The translations under genes and the position numbers were made by a program. Under the pieces are notes generated by a model, which was not told the DNA's origin, did not search any database, and was given only the letters and a program-made list of their open reading frames with translations. A DNA stretch of 33,229 bases from an uncultured Clostridia bacterium (GTDB taxonomy: Bacteria; Bacillota; Clostridia; Oscillospirales; Acutalibacteraceae): contig CANRHD010000021.1 of assembly GCA_947630285.1 (NCBI GenBank), positions 1 through 33,229 of the forward strand, read 5' to 3'. Each line of letters starts with the position of its first letter. Position 1 is the stretch's first letter. Shown here in pieces: positions 1-8,393 of this stretch.

Positions 1-77
1 TTATAAAGGTTTTTTCAATGAGTTGCTATCTTTTTTTCCTTTTTTCTATTTGTTGCACTTCATATTATAATCCAAGG

Positions 78-137
78 AAAAAAGACGGACAAAAACTTTT
101 GGACATTTTGCTATCACAAAACAGTTTATCGACAGGC
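78..137 (-). repeat. Intergenic repeat, copy A (next to a hairpin)
   Basis: On the minus strand this segment reads as a near copy of 32992-33052: about 50 of 56 bases match, including the core GATAAACTGTTTTG and the tail GTTTTTGTCCGTCTTTTTT. A shorter copy lies at 7471-7500. Here, as in the other two copies, the element directly abuts a GC-rich hairpin (141-168). It contains no open reading frame. Function is unknown. A dispersed intergenic or transcript-end repeat is the simplest reading. Confidence 0.75.
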
Positions 138-140
138 TGA

Positions 141-176
141 CGGCGTCGGAGAGTTTTTTCGGCGCCGCTTTTTTAA
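141..176 (+). terminator. Rho-independent terminator of an upstream gene
   Basis: The ten-base arms 141-150 and 158-167 pair (two G-U wobbles) around a T-rich loop and are followed on the plus strand by six T. Nothing in the window lies upstream, so it probably ends a gene to the left of the window. Bases 1-77 hold no gene or structure I recognise. Confidence 0.6.
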
Positions 177-203
177 TTTTTACGGCTTGTTTTGTCAATA
201 CGG

Positions 204-232
204 TTGACATATTACGGGATAAAAATTATAAT
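204..232 (+). promoter_or_regulatory. Promoter of the GH36 gene
   Basis: A perfect TTGACA (204-209) and perfect TATAAT (227-232) are separated by 17 bp, about 50 bp before the start codon at 285. This is a textbook housekeeping-sigma promoter. No obvious operator was seen around it, so strong or constitutive expression is possible. Confidence 0.85.
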
Positions 233-284
233 CAACTTACGAACCTGCGTGCGTTAGATTAAACTTAAAACGGAGAAAGAGATT

Positions 285-2363
285 ATGTATCCTGATATTT
301 TTGTAATTGAAACCCTGAACACGCACTATGTTTTGGGCGTGGATAAAAACGGGAGGTTGAACCATATCCATTGGGGAAAAAAGGCCGATCCCGAGGACTA
401 TGAGGTTAGGGATAATTGGGAGCAAAACTCCAATCATTCCGGTCTTGACTACACGGATATGGAATACACGGCTTTCGGCGGTACAATGTACCGAAACTGC
501 GCCTTTAAATGCGAATATTACGACAAATGCCGTGACAGCGTTTTTACTTACCTTAAATCGGAGCAGAGCGACGGCAGGCTTGCCGTTACCCTTTGCGACA
601 AGAGCTACGGCGTCGAGCTGGAGCTTACATATCTCTATTCGGACGAGAGCGATATAATCACAAGGTTTGTCACAGTCAAAAACAATTCAAATAAAACGCT
701 TAAAATAGAAAAATTTATGTCGGCGGAGCTTACGCTTCCCGGCACTCGGCCGTATGCCGTTAAAAATCCGAACGGCGCATGGGGAAGCGAATTTCTTACC
801 AAGACCACAATTTTGGAAAACGGCACCATAGCGTTTGAGTCGAGAAAAGGCACGGCCGGTCACACCAATTCGCCGTACGCCGTTATGTCTGCGCCCAATG
901 CGGACGAGGACCACGGGGCGGTTTACTTTGCGGCGCTCGGCTACGGCGGAAGCTTTAAGGTGGAAATTCAGCGTGACTTTGCAGGCGTCACAAGGGCTGT
1001 GCTGGGAATTTCGGATTTTGATTTTTCCTATACGCTTAAAGGCGGCGAGAGCCTTACTTCGCCCAAGGTATATATGGGCTTTACCGACGGCTTTGCGCAA
1101 ATGAGCAATATGATGAACGAATTTGCGTACAAAAACATCTTACCCAAAAGCTTTGCCCAAAAGCCGCTTCCCGTTTTGTATAATTCATGGGAGGCGACGG
1201 AATTTAATGTAAACGCCCGACAGCAGTTAGAGCTTGCAAAAATCGCAAAGGAAATAGGCTGTGAGCTGTTTGTAATGGACGACGGCTGGTTCGGCAGGCG
1301 CTATAACGATTGGGGCGGTCTGGGCGACTGGAGCGTAAACAGCGAAAAATTCCCCAACGGCATAGATGAGTTAATTGACGGCGTAAATGAGCTCGGTATG
1401 GATTTCGGCCTGTGGTTTGAGCCGGAAATGGTACAGGAGGACTCCGACCTTTACAAAGCCCACCCCGACTGGACATATCATTACGATAACAGGGAGGCTA
1501 TGAAGCTTCGGCATCAGCTTGTGCTGAACCTTACCAAAAAAGAGGTCTGCGAATATGTGTTTGACTGTATGGACAAGATGCTTGAAAAGCACAATATACG
1601 CTATATCAAATGGGATATGAACAGACCGTTTTCGGAGATAGGTACGGAAAACCTTGAAAACGGAAAGGAGCTGTGGCTTCGTCACACCATGGCGGTATAT
1701 GAAATTGCGGACAGGCTGAAGGAAAAATACCCCTATTTACAGCTTGAGGCGTGTTCAAGCGGCGGCGGCAGGGCGGAATACGGCGCAATGGAGCATTTCG
1801 ATATGGTATGGACCTCCGACAACACCGACCCCGTTGACAGGCTGGATATTCAGCACGGCTATTCGCTTATCTACCCCATTAAGTGTATGAGGGCGTGGGT
1901 AACCGACGCCAATAATACACGCAGACCCGTGAGCCTTGATTTCAGGTTCGGCGTTTCGATGCAGGGCTCGCTTTCCATAGGTTCAAATTTACTCAATTAC
2001 AGCAAAGAGGATATTGAAAAAAGCGGGCGGTATATCGAGCTTTACAAATCATTCAGAAGCGTTATTCAGTTCGGCGATTTTTACAGGCTTAAAAACTATG
2101 CCGAGGACGGCTTTTACTCTACGCAGTATGTCTCAAAGGATAAGAAAAAGAGCGTGTTGTTTATAAATTCAAACGCAAACTCCTTTTTCAACGCCCGGTT
2201 TAAGAGCATTCGCCTGAAGGGACTTAGCCCCGATGAAAAATACAGGCTTACCGACGGCGACACGGCCGTTATAAAATCGGGAGCGTATTTTATGAACAAG
2301 GAATATGCCCTGTGCCTTGACCGTCCGCTGATGAGCAAAATAATAATTTTGGAAAAAGTTTAA
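285..2363 (+). CDS. Alpha-galactosidase, GH36 family
   Basis: A 692-residue protein that should hydrolyse terminal alpha-1,6-galactose from raffinose-family sugars or galactomannan. There is no signal peptide, so it acts in the cytoplasm on imported sugars. The layout is that of GH36: an N-terminal beta-sandwich (about 1-290), a (beta/alpha)8 barrel (about 295-610) and a C-terminal beta domain. Visible motifs are YNSWEA and FVMDDGWFG in the first barrel strands, KWDMNR with the expected nucleophile Asp444, CSSGGGR, and TSDNTDP with the expected acid/base Asp512. The start at 285 is preceded by GGAG at a suitable distance. It is monocistronic: its own promoter lies upstream and the next gene has a separate promoter and T-box. 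No sugar transporter or regulator is adjacent. The family call is secure; exact substrate is inferred. Confidence 0.93.
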   Translation: MYPDIFVIETLNTHYVLGVDKNGRLNHIHWGKKADPEDYEVRDNWEQNSNHSGLDYTDMEYTAFGGTMYRNCAFKCEYYDKCRDSVFTYLKSEQSDGRLAVTLCDKSYGVELELTYLYSDESDIITRFVTVKNNSNKTLKIEKFMSAELTLPGTRPYAVKNPNGAWGSEFLTKTTILENGTIAFESRKGTAGHTNSPYAVMSAPNADEDHGAVYFAALGYGGSFKVEIQRDFAGVTRAVLGISDFDFSYTLKGGESLTSPKVYMGFTDGFAQMSNMMNEFAYKNILPKSFAQKPLPVLYNSWEATEFNVNARQQLELAKIAKEIGCELFVMDDGWFGRRYNDWGGLGDWSVNSEKFPNGIDELIDGVNELGMDFGLWFEPEMVQEDSDLYKAHPDWTYHYDNREAMKLRHQLVLNLTKKEVCEYVFDCMDKMLEKHNIRYIKWDMNRPFSEIGTENLENGKELWLRHTMAVYEIADRLKEKYPYLQLEACSSGGGRAEYGAMEHFDMVWTSDNTDPVDRLDIQHGYSLIYPIKCMRAWVTDANNTRRPVSLDFRFGVSMQGSLSIGSNLLNYSKEDIEKSGRYIELYKSFRSVIQFGDFYRLKNYAEDGFYSTQYVSKDKKKSVLFINSNANSFFNARFKSIRLKGLSPDEKYRLTDGDTAVIKSGAYFMNKEYALCLDRPLMSKIIILEKV

Positions 2364-2389
2364 CCGTTTAAAAAAATTATAAAATATGC

Positions 2390-2418
2390 TTGACACAGAC
2401 GCTTCTTTGTGCTAAAAT
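2390..2418 (+). promoter_or_regulatory. Promoter of the T-box operon
   Basis: TTGACA (2390-2395) and TAAAAT (2413-2418) are spaced by 17 bp. Transcription should begin near 2425, just before the first helix of the T-box leader. Confidence 0.8.
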
Positions 2419-2424
2419 TACCGC

Positions 2425-2690
2425 ACATATTAAAAATGCAATGAAGGAACTAATCGTTCTCCTCACTTCATTTCAGAGAGCCGCCGTTCGGTGAAAGGCG
2501 GTATGAACGGAAAACGAGCCTCATTCTCGAGCAGAGCCGCGGAAATCAGTAAGCGGCTACGGCTTGCCCCGTTACCATGGCAGGAGATTTGTTGGAATCT
2601 CGCAGAGTGGGTTTGAGCAATCAAGCCAATTAGGGTGGTACCACGGAAATTTTCGTCCCTGAAATCTTAGGATTTCGGGGATTTTTTTAA
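2425..2690 (+). promoter_or_regulatory. T-box riboswitch, probable leucine specifier (CUC)
   Basis: The leader has the standard T-box parts. Stem I shows AGAGAG (2475-2480) and the GGTGAAA apical motif (2490-2496). The conserved T-box AGGGTGGTACCACGG lies at 2632-2646, and a terminator hairpin (arms near 2656-2666 and 2671-2681) is followed by seven T. The specifier loop region (about 2515-2532) contains CTC followed by the expected purine and then TTCTCGAGC. CUC reads as a leucine codon, and the TGGT bulge fits a tRNA with discriminator A, as tRNA-Leu has. Uncharged tRNA-Leu would therefore allow read-through into the downstream operon. The T-box itself is certain. The specifier was chosen by eye; AUU (Ile) is the main alternative but lacks the following purine. 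Confidence 0.93.
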
Positions 2691-2714
2691 CTTGAATTAA
2701 AAGGAGAGAAAGTA

Positions 2715-4094
2715 ATGAAAAAAATCAGCATTGCAGACACAACCCTTTGTCGTGAGGACAGTACATTCGCTTTTAAGGAGAAAATTGAAATCGCACGCCA
2801 GTTGGAAAGGCTGAATGTTGACATCATTGAATTGCCCGAGATTAAAAATGCGAAAACCGATGTTTTGCTTGTGCGTACAATTTCATCGTTTGTAAAGGAC
2901 AGCCTTTTGTCCGTTGCGGCAGGCGTTACGGCGCAGAGCATAGACGATGCGGCGGAGGCTCTTCAGGGCGCCGCACACGCAAGGATAAGAATAGAACTGC
3001 CGGTTTCTCCGGTGGGAATGGAATACACCTGTCACAAGAAAGACGAAAAAATGCTCGCCTGGATTAAAACAGCGGTGGAGAGCGCAAAGCAAAAGGTTCA
3101 AAGCGTTGAGTTCTGTGCGGCGGACGCTACAAGGGCCGAAAAGGAATTTTTAATAAAGGCTGTCAAAACGGCGGTTGAGGCCGGCGCAGATTGCGTTTCC
3201 GTTTGCGACAGCGCAGCGTCAATGCTCCCCGACGACTTTGCCGATTTTGTTTCGGAGATTTTGGAGCAGATAAGCGTGCCGCTCGGCGTTAAGTGCAGTA
3301 ACAAGAACGGCTTTGCCGAGGCGCAGAGCATACTTGCCGTGCGCAGGGGCGCAGACGCAGTAAAAACGGCGGTCGGCGGCGAAACATCTTCGCTTGAAAC
3401 CTTTGCCGCAATGATAAAAAACTGCGGCGACAATTACGGCTTCTGCTCGTCTGTACGCTTTACCGAGCTTAACAGAATAGCAAAGCAGATTAATTGGGTA
3501 ACGGAAAACGCCAAGAACGAAAAAACAAGCGTCACCGTAAGCAGCGTAAACGAAAAGGTGCTTTTAGACAAAAACGACGATGAAACCGCCGTAAGAGCGG
3601 CAGTTATAAAAATAGGCTACGACCTGTCGGACGAAGACTTTGTAAAGGTTTATGAGGAATTTCAGAGGGTCGCAAGGAAAAAGGCGGTTGTCGGCGCAAA
3701 GGAATTGGACGCAATAGTCGCTTCCGTTGCATTACAGGTTCCCTCTACATATAAGCTCATAAGCTATGTAATCAACAACGGCAATATAATGACCGCCTCC
3801 GCTCACATCACACTTGAAAGGGACGGCAAGACTATGGAGGGCATTGAATTGGGCGACGGCCCCATCGACGCCTCGTTCATAGCTATAGATAAAATTACCG
3901 GCCATCATTATGAGCTTGACGATTTTCAAATTCAGGCGGTTACCGAGGGCAAGGAGGCCATGGGCTCCGCTCTTGTAAAGCTCCGTGCAGGCGGCAAGCT
4001 GTACTCCGGCAACGGAATTTCAACCGATATTATCGGCGCAAGCATCAGGGCATATATCAGCGCATTAAATAAAATTGTTTACGAGGAGGCATAA
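2715..4094 (+). CDS. 2-isopropylmalate-synthase-like protein with leucine-regulatory domain and altered active site
   Basis: A 459-residue protein with the LeuA/HMGL-like TIM barrel (about 1-270), a linker, and a complete LeuA allosteric domain (about 330-457; GDGPIDASFIAID, FQIQAVTEGKEA and GGKLYSGNGISTDII are visible). In true 2-isopropylmalate synthases the first strand reads DTTLRDGEQ and the metal is held by that Asp plus HxH in HCHND. Here the first motif is DTTLCREDS, so the substrate Arg is Cys12, and HCHND is KCSNK (Lys193, Ser195). The FSxEDA(S/G)R glutamate is Ala and GERAGN is GGETSS. Catalysis of the usual acetyl-CoA condensation is therefore unlikely, while leucine sensing may persist. 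AGGAG precedes the ATG. The next gene starts 3 nt after the stop. Possible roles are a leucine-sensing subunit, an altered lyase or aldolase, or a scaffold. Confidence 0.85.
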   Translation: MKKISIADTTLCREDSTFAFKEKIEIARQLERLNVDIIELPEIKNAKTDVLLVRTISSFVKDSLLSVAAGVTAQSIDDAAEALQGAAHARIRIELPVSPVGMEYTCHKKDEKMLAWIKTAVESAKQKVQSVEFCAADATRAEKEFLIKAVKTAVEAGADCVSVCDSAASMLPDDFADFVSEILEQISVPLGVKCSNKNGFAEAQSILAVRRGADAVKTAVGGETSSLETFAAMIKNCGDNYGFCSSVRFTELNRIAKQINWVTENAKNEKTSVTVSSVNEKVLLDKNDDETAVRAAVIKIGYDLSDEDFVKVYEEFQRVARKKAVVGAKELDAIVASVALQVPSTYKLISYVINNGNIMTASAHITLERDGKTMEGIELGDGPIDASFIAIDKITGHHYELDDFQIQAVTEGKEAMGSALVKLRAGGKLYSGNGISTDIIGASIRAYISALNKIVYEEA

Positions 4095-4097
4095 GCC

Positions 4098-6620
4098 GTG
4101 AAATTATCATTTTCAACCAAGGGCTGGCACAACAATTCGTTTGAGGAATTTTGCGACATTGCTCAGGACTTAAAATTTCAGGGGATAGAGCTTCATAACA
4201 TTCACAACCGTTTGTTTACCGAAAAAGACGGGGCTTTCCACGATTACACGGCGGCGGCCACGCTTCGCAATCTTTACGAGAGAAAGCTGGAGCTTACCTG
4301 CATTGATACAATTTGCGATATTTCCGACAGCGCTAACGAGAAAAGCACTCTTGAGGAAATCGAAAAGTGCATTGAAATCGCAAAAAATCTCCATATACCT
4401 TACATAAGGCTCCGTGCAGGTGCGGAATATAACGAGGAGAATGCCGAAACCGTTTGCGCATTGCTTGAAAAGGTTATATCTGCGGCGGAGGAAAACAAGG
4501 TTACGCTTTTGCTTGAAACTTCGGGTATGTTCTCAAACACCGCAAACCTCCGTGATATGCTTGAGAGATTTGCCTGCGACAATCTTGCGGCGCTCTGGAA
4601 TGCGTCTGCGGCGTATTTTACCGCCGGCGAAAAGCCTGAGGAAATCATCAAAAACCTCGGCGCATATGTGCGCCATGTCCATATCAGCGACGCCGCCATT
4701 GCGGACGGAAAGCTTGAATACCGTCTTATAGGCGAGGGCGAGCTTCCGCTTCTTGATATGATGCTTGCGCTTCGCTCGGTAAATTACGACGGCTTTATTT
4801 CGCTTGTTTGGGACCCTGCATGGTGCGAAGAGCTTGACGATATGGAAATCATCTTTTCCCAGTTCGTAAACTATATGAAGCAGTTTACGGCTATTTCGAG
4901 AAAGGAAAAGACCCTTTTCTCAAACAACGCCCACACCGGCAAATTTGTTTGGAAAAAGGAAACCCTTATAGACGAAACCTTTTCACAGGTGCTTGACAGA
5001 ATGGTTGAGGAATTTCCCGACCAATACGCCTTTAAATACACGACCCTTGACTATACCCGTACATATTCGCAGTTCCGTGACGATGTTGACGAATTTGCAA
5101 GGGTGCTTATATCAATGGGTGTTAAGCCCGGCTCGCATGTGGCTATTTGGGCGTCCAATGTGCCGCAGTGGTACATCACGTTTTGGGCTTCGGTTAAAAT
5201 CGGAGCGGTACTCGTAACGGTAAACACCGCATATAAAATTCACGAGGCCGAGTACCTTTTGAAGCAGTCGGACACCCATACCCTTGTTATGACCGAGGGC
5301 GCAAAGGATACGAATTACGGCGAAATAGTTGCCGAGCTTTGCCCCGAGCTTCAAAATACAAAACCGGGTTCGCCCCTGCACAGCAGAAGGCTTCCGTTCC
5401 TCAGGAATGTTATTACCGTCGGCTTCCGTCAGAAGGGCTGTCTTGAGTGGAGCGAGGCTCTTGAAAGGGCTTCGCAGGTTCCGCTTGACGAGGTTTACAG
5501 GAGGGCGGCAAATGTCAACCATGACGATGTGTGCAATATGCAGTACACCTCGGGTACAACCGGCTTCCCCAAGGGAGTTATGCTCACCCATTACAATATA
5601 GTCAATAACGGTAAATGTATCGGCGACAGAATGGATCTTTCGACCGCCGACCGTATGATGATTCAGGTGCCGATGTTCCATTGCTTCGGAATGGTTCTCG
5701 CCATGACCGCCACCATGACCCACGGCGGCACTATACTGCCTATTCCGTACTTTTCGCCGAAGCCGTCGCTTGCCTGCATCAACAACGAGCATATCACGGC
5801 TTTCCACGGCGTACCCACCATGTTTATTGCAATGCTTGAACACCCCGATTTCCCGAAAACGGATTTCTCGTACATGAGAACGGGCATTATGGCAGGCAGT
5901 CCCTGCCCCATTTCCGCAATGCAGGATGTTGTAAACAAGATGAACATGAAAGAGATTACCATTGTTTACGGCCAGACGGAGGCTTCGCCGGGCTGTACCA
6001 TGAGCTCTACGGACGATTCCATAGAGGTTCGTGTTTCAACGGTCGGCAGACCTCTTCCCGAAATTGAATGTAAAATAGTTGACCCCGAAACGGGCGAGGA
6101 TTGTCCGGACAATGTGACCGGCGAATTTGTGGCGAGGGGCTACAACATTATGAAAGGCTACTACAAAATGCCCGAAGCTACCGCCGCCGCAATAGACAAG
6201 GACGGCTGGCTTCACACGGGCGACCTTGCCTGCCGTACAGAGGAGGGTAACTATAAAATTACGGGCCGTCTTAAAGATATGATTATCCGCGGAGGCGAGA
6301 ATATTTACCCCAAGGAAATCGAGGAGTTTATTTACACCAACCCCAAGGTAAGCGATGTTCAGGTAATAGGCGTACCCGACGAGCAGTACGGCGAGGAAAT
6401 TATGGCCTGCGTAATCCTCAAGGAGGGCGAAACTATGACCGAGGACGAAATGAAACAGTTTGTCGCCGCCTCCATGGCACGCCATAAGGTGCCGAAATAT
6501 GTTGACTTTGTCGATTCGTTCCCGATGAACGCCGCAGGTAAGATACTTAAATATCAGATGCGTAAAGACGCAGTTGAAAAACTCGGACTTCAAAAGGCTG
6601 ACAGTGTGGAAACGGCATGA
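4098..6620 (+). CDS. Fusion: sugar-isomerase-like TIM barrel + acyl-CoA synthetase (AMP-forming)
   Basis: An 840-residue two-domain protein with a GTG start behind GAGGAGG. Residues 1 to about 265 resemble the xylose-isomerase-like/AP-endonuclease-2 barrel (KGWHNNSFEEF, GIELHNIHNR, LLLETSG, HVHISDA). Of the four usual metal ligands, Glu140 and a His (193/195) are present, but the usual Asp is Asn168 and the usual last Glu appears to be Val237. Residues from about 280 form a full ANL-family adenylate-forming enzyme: YTSGTTGFPKG (from 483), YGQTEASP, GWLHTGDLA, GRLKDMIIRGGENIYP and the catalytic Lys motif NAAGKILKYQM. It should activate a carboxylic acid as acyl-AMP and then acyl-CoA. The overall fold resembles medium-chain acyl-CoA ligases, but the substrate is unknown. 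The following gene overlaps it by 4 nt (ATGA), so the two are translationally coupled. Confidence 0.88.
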   Translation: MKLSFSTKGWHNNSFEEFCDIAQDLKFQGIELHNIHNRLFTEKDGAFHDYTAAATLRNLYERKLELTCIDTICDISDSANEKSTLEEIEKCIEIAKNLHIPYIRLRAGAEYNEENAETVCALLEKVISAAEENKVTLLLETSGMFSNTANLRDMLERFACDNLAALWNASAAYFTAGEKPEEIIKNLGAYVRHVHISDAAIADGKLEYRLIGEGELPLLDMMLALRSVNYDGFISLVWDPAWCEELDDMEIIFSQFVNYMKQFTAISRKEKTLFSNNAHTGKFVWKKETLIDETFSQVLDRMVEEFPDQYAFKYTTLDYTRTYSQFRDDVDEFARVLISMGVKPGSHVAIWASNVPQWYITFWASVKIGAVLVTVNTAYKIHEAEYLLKQSDTHTLVMTEGAKDTNYGEIVAELCPELQNTKPGSPLHSRRLPFLRNVITVGFRQKGCLEWSEALERASQVPLDEVYRRAANVNHDDVCNMQYTSGTTGFPKGVMLTHYNIVNNGKCIGDRMDLSTADRMMIQVPMFHCFGMVLAMTATMTHGGTILPIPYFSPKPSLACINNEHITAFHGVPTMFIAMLEHPDFPKTDFSYMRTGIMAGSPCPISAMQDVVNKMNMKEITIVYGQTEASPGCTMSSTDDSIEVRVSTVGRPLPEIECKIVDPETGEDCPDNVTGEFVARGYNIMKGYYKMPEATAAAIDKDGWLHTGDLACRTEEGNYKITGRLKDMIIRGGENIYPKEIEEFIYTNPKVSDVQVIGVPDEQYGEEIMACVILKEGETMTEDEMKQFVAASMARHKVPKYVDFVDSFPMNAAGKILKYQMRKDAVEKLGLQKADSVETA

Positions 6621-7423
6621 TTAATTCAGAGTATTACGCAATAGACGCCCATTGCCATGTTTATCCCGATAAAATAGCTTTAAAGGCGGCGGGCGCAACT
6701 GATAAATTTTATAATGTCACTTCCTTTGCGGACGGCACCATAGGTATGCTTCTTGAGGAGGGCGGCAAGGCAGGAATAGATAAGTTTGTCGTTCAGTCCG
6801 TTGCAACAACGCCCAAGCAGGTTGCAAGCATAAACAAATTTATTGCACAGTCCGTTGAAGAAAGCAACGGTAAGCTTGTCGGCCTTGGAACGCTCCACCC
6901 CGACAGCGAAACTATGGCAGAAGATGTGCAGAATATAATCGACCTCGGGCTTCACGGAGTAAAGCTCCACCCCGATATACAGAATTTTAAGGTTGACGAT
7001 TACCGCTGTCTTAAAATTTATGAGCTGTGCGAAAAGGCAGGGCTTCCCATTCTTATGCACACGGGCGACAAACGCTATGACAACTCAAACCCGAACAGGC
7101 TTATACCTATTTTGGAGATTTACACAAATCTGACCGTCGTGGGCGCACATTTCGGCGGCTGGTCAATTTGGGAGGAGGCGTCAAAGCAGTTGGCGCATAT
7201 CCCGAACCTTTATGTTGACTGCTCGTCAAGTATGTATTGGCTCGACGCCGAAAAAACGGTGGAGATTATCCGCCGCTACGGTGCGGACAGAGTGCTTTTC
7301 GGCACGGATTACCCCATGTGGTCGCCGCAGACAGAGATAGAAAAGTTTATGGCGTTGGGGCTTACCAAAGAGGAAAACAGGAAAATTCTCTCCGAAAATG
7401 CGAGAAAGGTTTTCAATTTCTGA
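6617..7423 (+). CDS. Amidohydrolase-2 (ACMSD-like) family metal-dependent hydrolase/decarboxylase
   Basis: A 268-residue cytoplasmic TIM-barrel enzyme. All expected metal and catalytic residues are visible: HxH at His12/His14 (DAHCHVYP), His148 (LMHTGD), His178 (GAHFGGW) and Asp231 (FGTDYP); GTLHPD and VKLHPDIQ are also typical. Relatives of this subfamily decarboxylate or hydrolyse ring-type or beta-keto-like carboxylates, ACMS decarboxylase being the namesake. Its start overlaps the stop of the ligase-fusion gene, which places it as the last enzyme of the T-box operon. A plausible reading is that it acts on the acid or product handled by the ligase, but the substrate cannot be read from sequence. 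A GC-rich hairpin follows at 7446-7470. Confidence 0.88.
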   Translation: MINSEYYAIDAHCHVYPDKIALKAAGATDKFYNVTSFADGTIGMLLEEGGKAGIDKFVVQSVATTPKQVASINKFIAQSVEESNGKLVGLGTLHPDSETMAEDVQNIIDLGLHGVKLHPDIQNFKVDDYRCLKIYELCEKAGLPILMHTGDKRYDNSNPNRLIPILEIYTNLTVVGAHFGGWSIWEEASKQLAHIPNLYVDCSSSMYWLDAEKTVEIIRRYGADRVLFGTDYPMWSPQTEIEKFMALGLTKEENRKILSENARKVFNF

Positions 7424-7445
7424 AACTGAAAACAGAGCATTTACT

Positions 7446-7470
7446 TGCGGCGCCGTCATAGGCGCCGCAT
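7446..7470 (+). terminator. Hairpin at the end of the T-box operon
   Basis: A perfect nine-base stem, TGCGGCGCC / GGCGCCGCA with loop GTCATA, starts 23 bp after the amidohydrolase stop. It lacks a T-run, so termination efficiency is uncertain. An RNA 3'-end stabiliser is the alternative. Confidence 0.55.
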
Positions 7471-7500
7471 TAGTCTGTCAATAAACTGTTTTGCGATGGT
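7471..7500 (+). repeat. Intergenic repeat, copy B (partial)
   Basis: TTAGTCTGTCAATAAACTG followed by TTTTGCGATGG matches the first part of the repeats at 78-137 (minus) and 32992-33052 (plus). It again sits directly after a hairpin. Downstream the similarity stops and a different small hairpin, GAACCC-ACGCAT-GGGTTC-like (7501-7520), follows. The remaining gap to 7681 holds only A/T-rich sequence and a weak promoter (TGGACT 7623-7628, 17 bp, TACAAT 7646-7651). Confidence 0.65.
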
Positions 7501-7681
7501 GAACCCACGCATGGGGTTCCCCATAACCTTATTCCTTTTGTGCTTATTGCCAAGTGACATATACTTTTTCTACACACTGTTGCGGCAAGTAGTTAAGATT
7601 TTAAAATATTTTTAAATTGCTATGGACTATTTATAAATATTGTAGTACAATATGTTCAGATTTAATTCAGAGGAAATTACT

Positions 7682-8374
7682 ATGATTAAAAATATTTTCT
7701 TGGATTTGGACGAAACTATACTTGATTTCACCAAGGCGGAACGCATCGCCCTGAAAAACACTCTTGAGCATTTCGGCGCACCGAGCGGCGACTCCGTTTT
7801 GGAAAGGTACCACGATATAAATATCGAACATTGGAAAAGGCTTGAAAAGGGCGAACTGACCCGTGAGCAGGTCAAGGTGGGAAGATATGAACAGCTTTTT
7901 TCGGAGCTTGGGCTGAGTGCGGACGCAAGCGCCGTTACCCGTTATTATGAGGGCAGGCTCAAAATAGGCCATTATTTTATCGACGGCGCACAGGAAATGT
8001 TAAACTCTCTTTTCGGCAGTTACCGCCTGTTCTTGGTAACCAACGGCTCGCAGAGGGTTCAGGACGGCAGGATAGAGAGCGCCGGTATAAAAGGGCTTTT
8101 CGACGGCATTTTCGTTTCCGAGACTGTCGGTTACAACAAGCCCGACAAAAGATTTTTTGAAAGCTGTTTTGATAAAATTCCCGATTTTTCAAAGGCGGAG
8201 TCAATAATAATAGGCGACAGCCTTACATCGGATATTTTGGGCGGTAAAAACTGCGGAATAAAAACAGTTTGGTTTAATAAAAATAATGTTGAAAACAAAA
8301 CCGATATTATTCCCGATTATGAAATTGACAGCTTAAATCAGATAAGGGCGCTTATTGAAAAAATCAGCGTTTAA
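7682..8374 (+). CDS. yjjG: YjjG-family HAD hydrolase (noncanonical pyrimidine nucleotidase)
   Basis: A 230-residue HAD phosphatase. Motif I is DLDETILDF (nucleophile Asp8, acid/base Asp10), motif II VTNGSQ, the motif III lysine is in NKPDKRFF, and motif IV is [13 protein letters not shown], a signature close to E. coli YjjG. Members dephosphorylate unusual or damaged nucleoside monophosphates, and so help keep the nucleotide pool clean. I chose the ATG at 7682 because AGAGGAAA lies just before it; an in-frame ATG at 7652 has no ribosome binding site. It precedes the copper ATPase by 19 nt, suggesting co-transcription, although no functional link is obvious. Confidence 0.85.
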   Translation: MIKNIFLDLDETILDFTKAERIALKNTLEHFGAPSGDSVLERYHDINIEHWKRLEKGELTREQVKVGRYEQLFSELGLSADASAVTRYYEGRLKIGHYFIDGAQEMLNSLFGSYRLFLVTNGSQRVQDGRIESAGIKGLFDGIFVSETVGYNKPDKRFFESCFDKIPDFSKAESIIIGDSLTSDILGGKNCGIKTVWFNKNNVENKTDIIPDYEIDSLNQIRALIEKISV

Positions 8375-8393
8375 AGGCAATAGAGGTGTTAAT

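Noticed and set aside
7501-7520. Small hairpin GAACCC...GGGTTC as a terminator
   Set aside because: It has no T-run and lies behind another hairpin; it is too short to assign.
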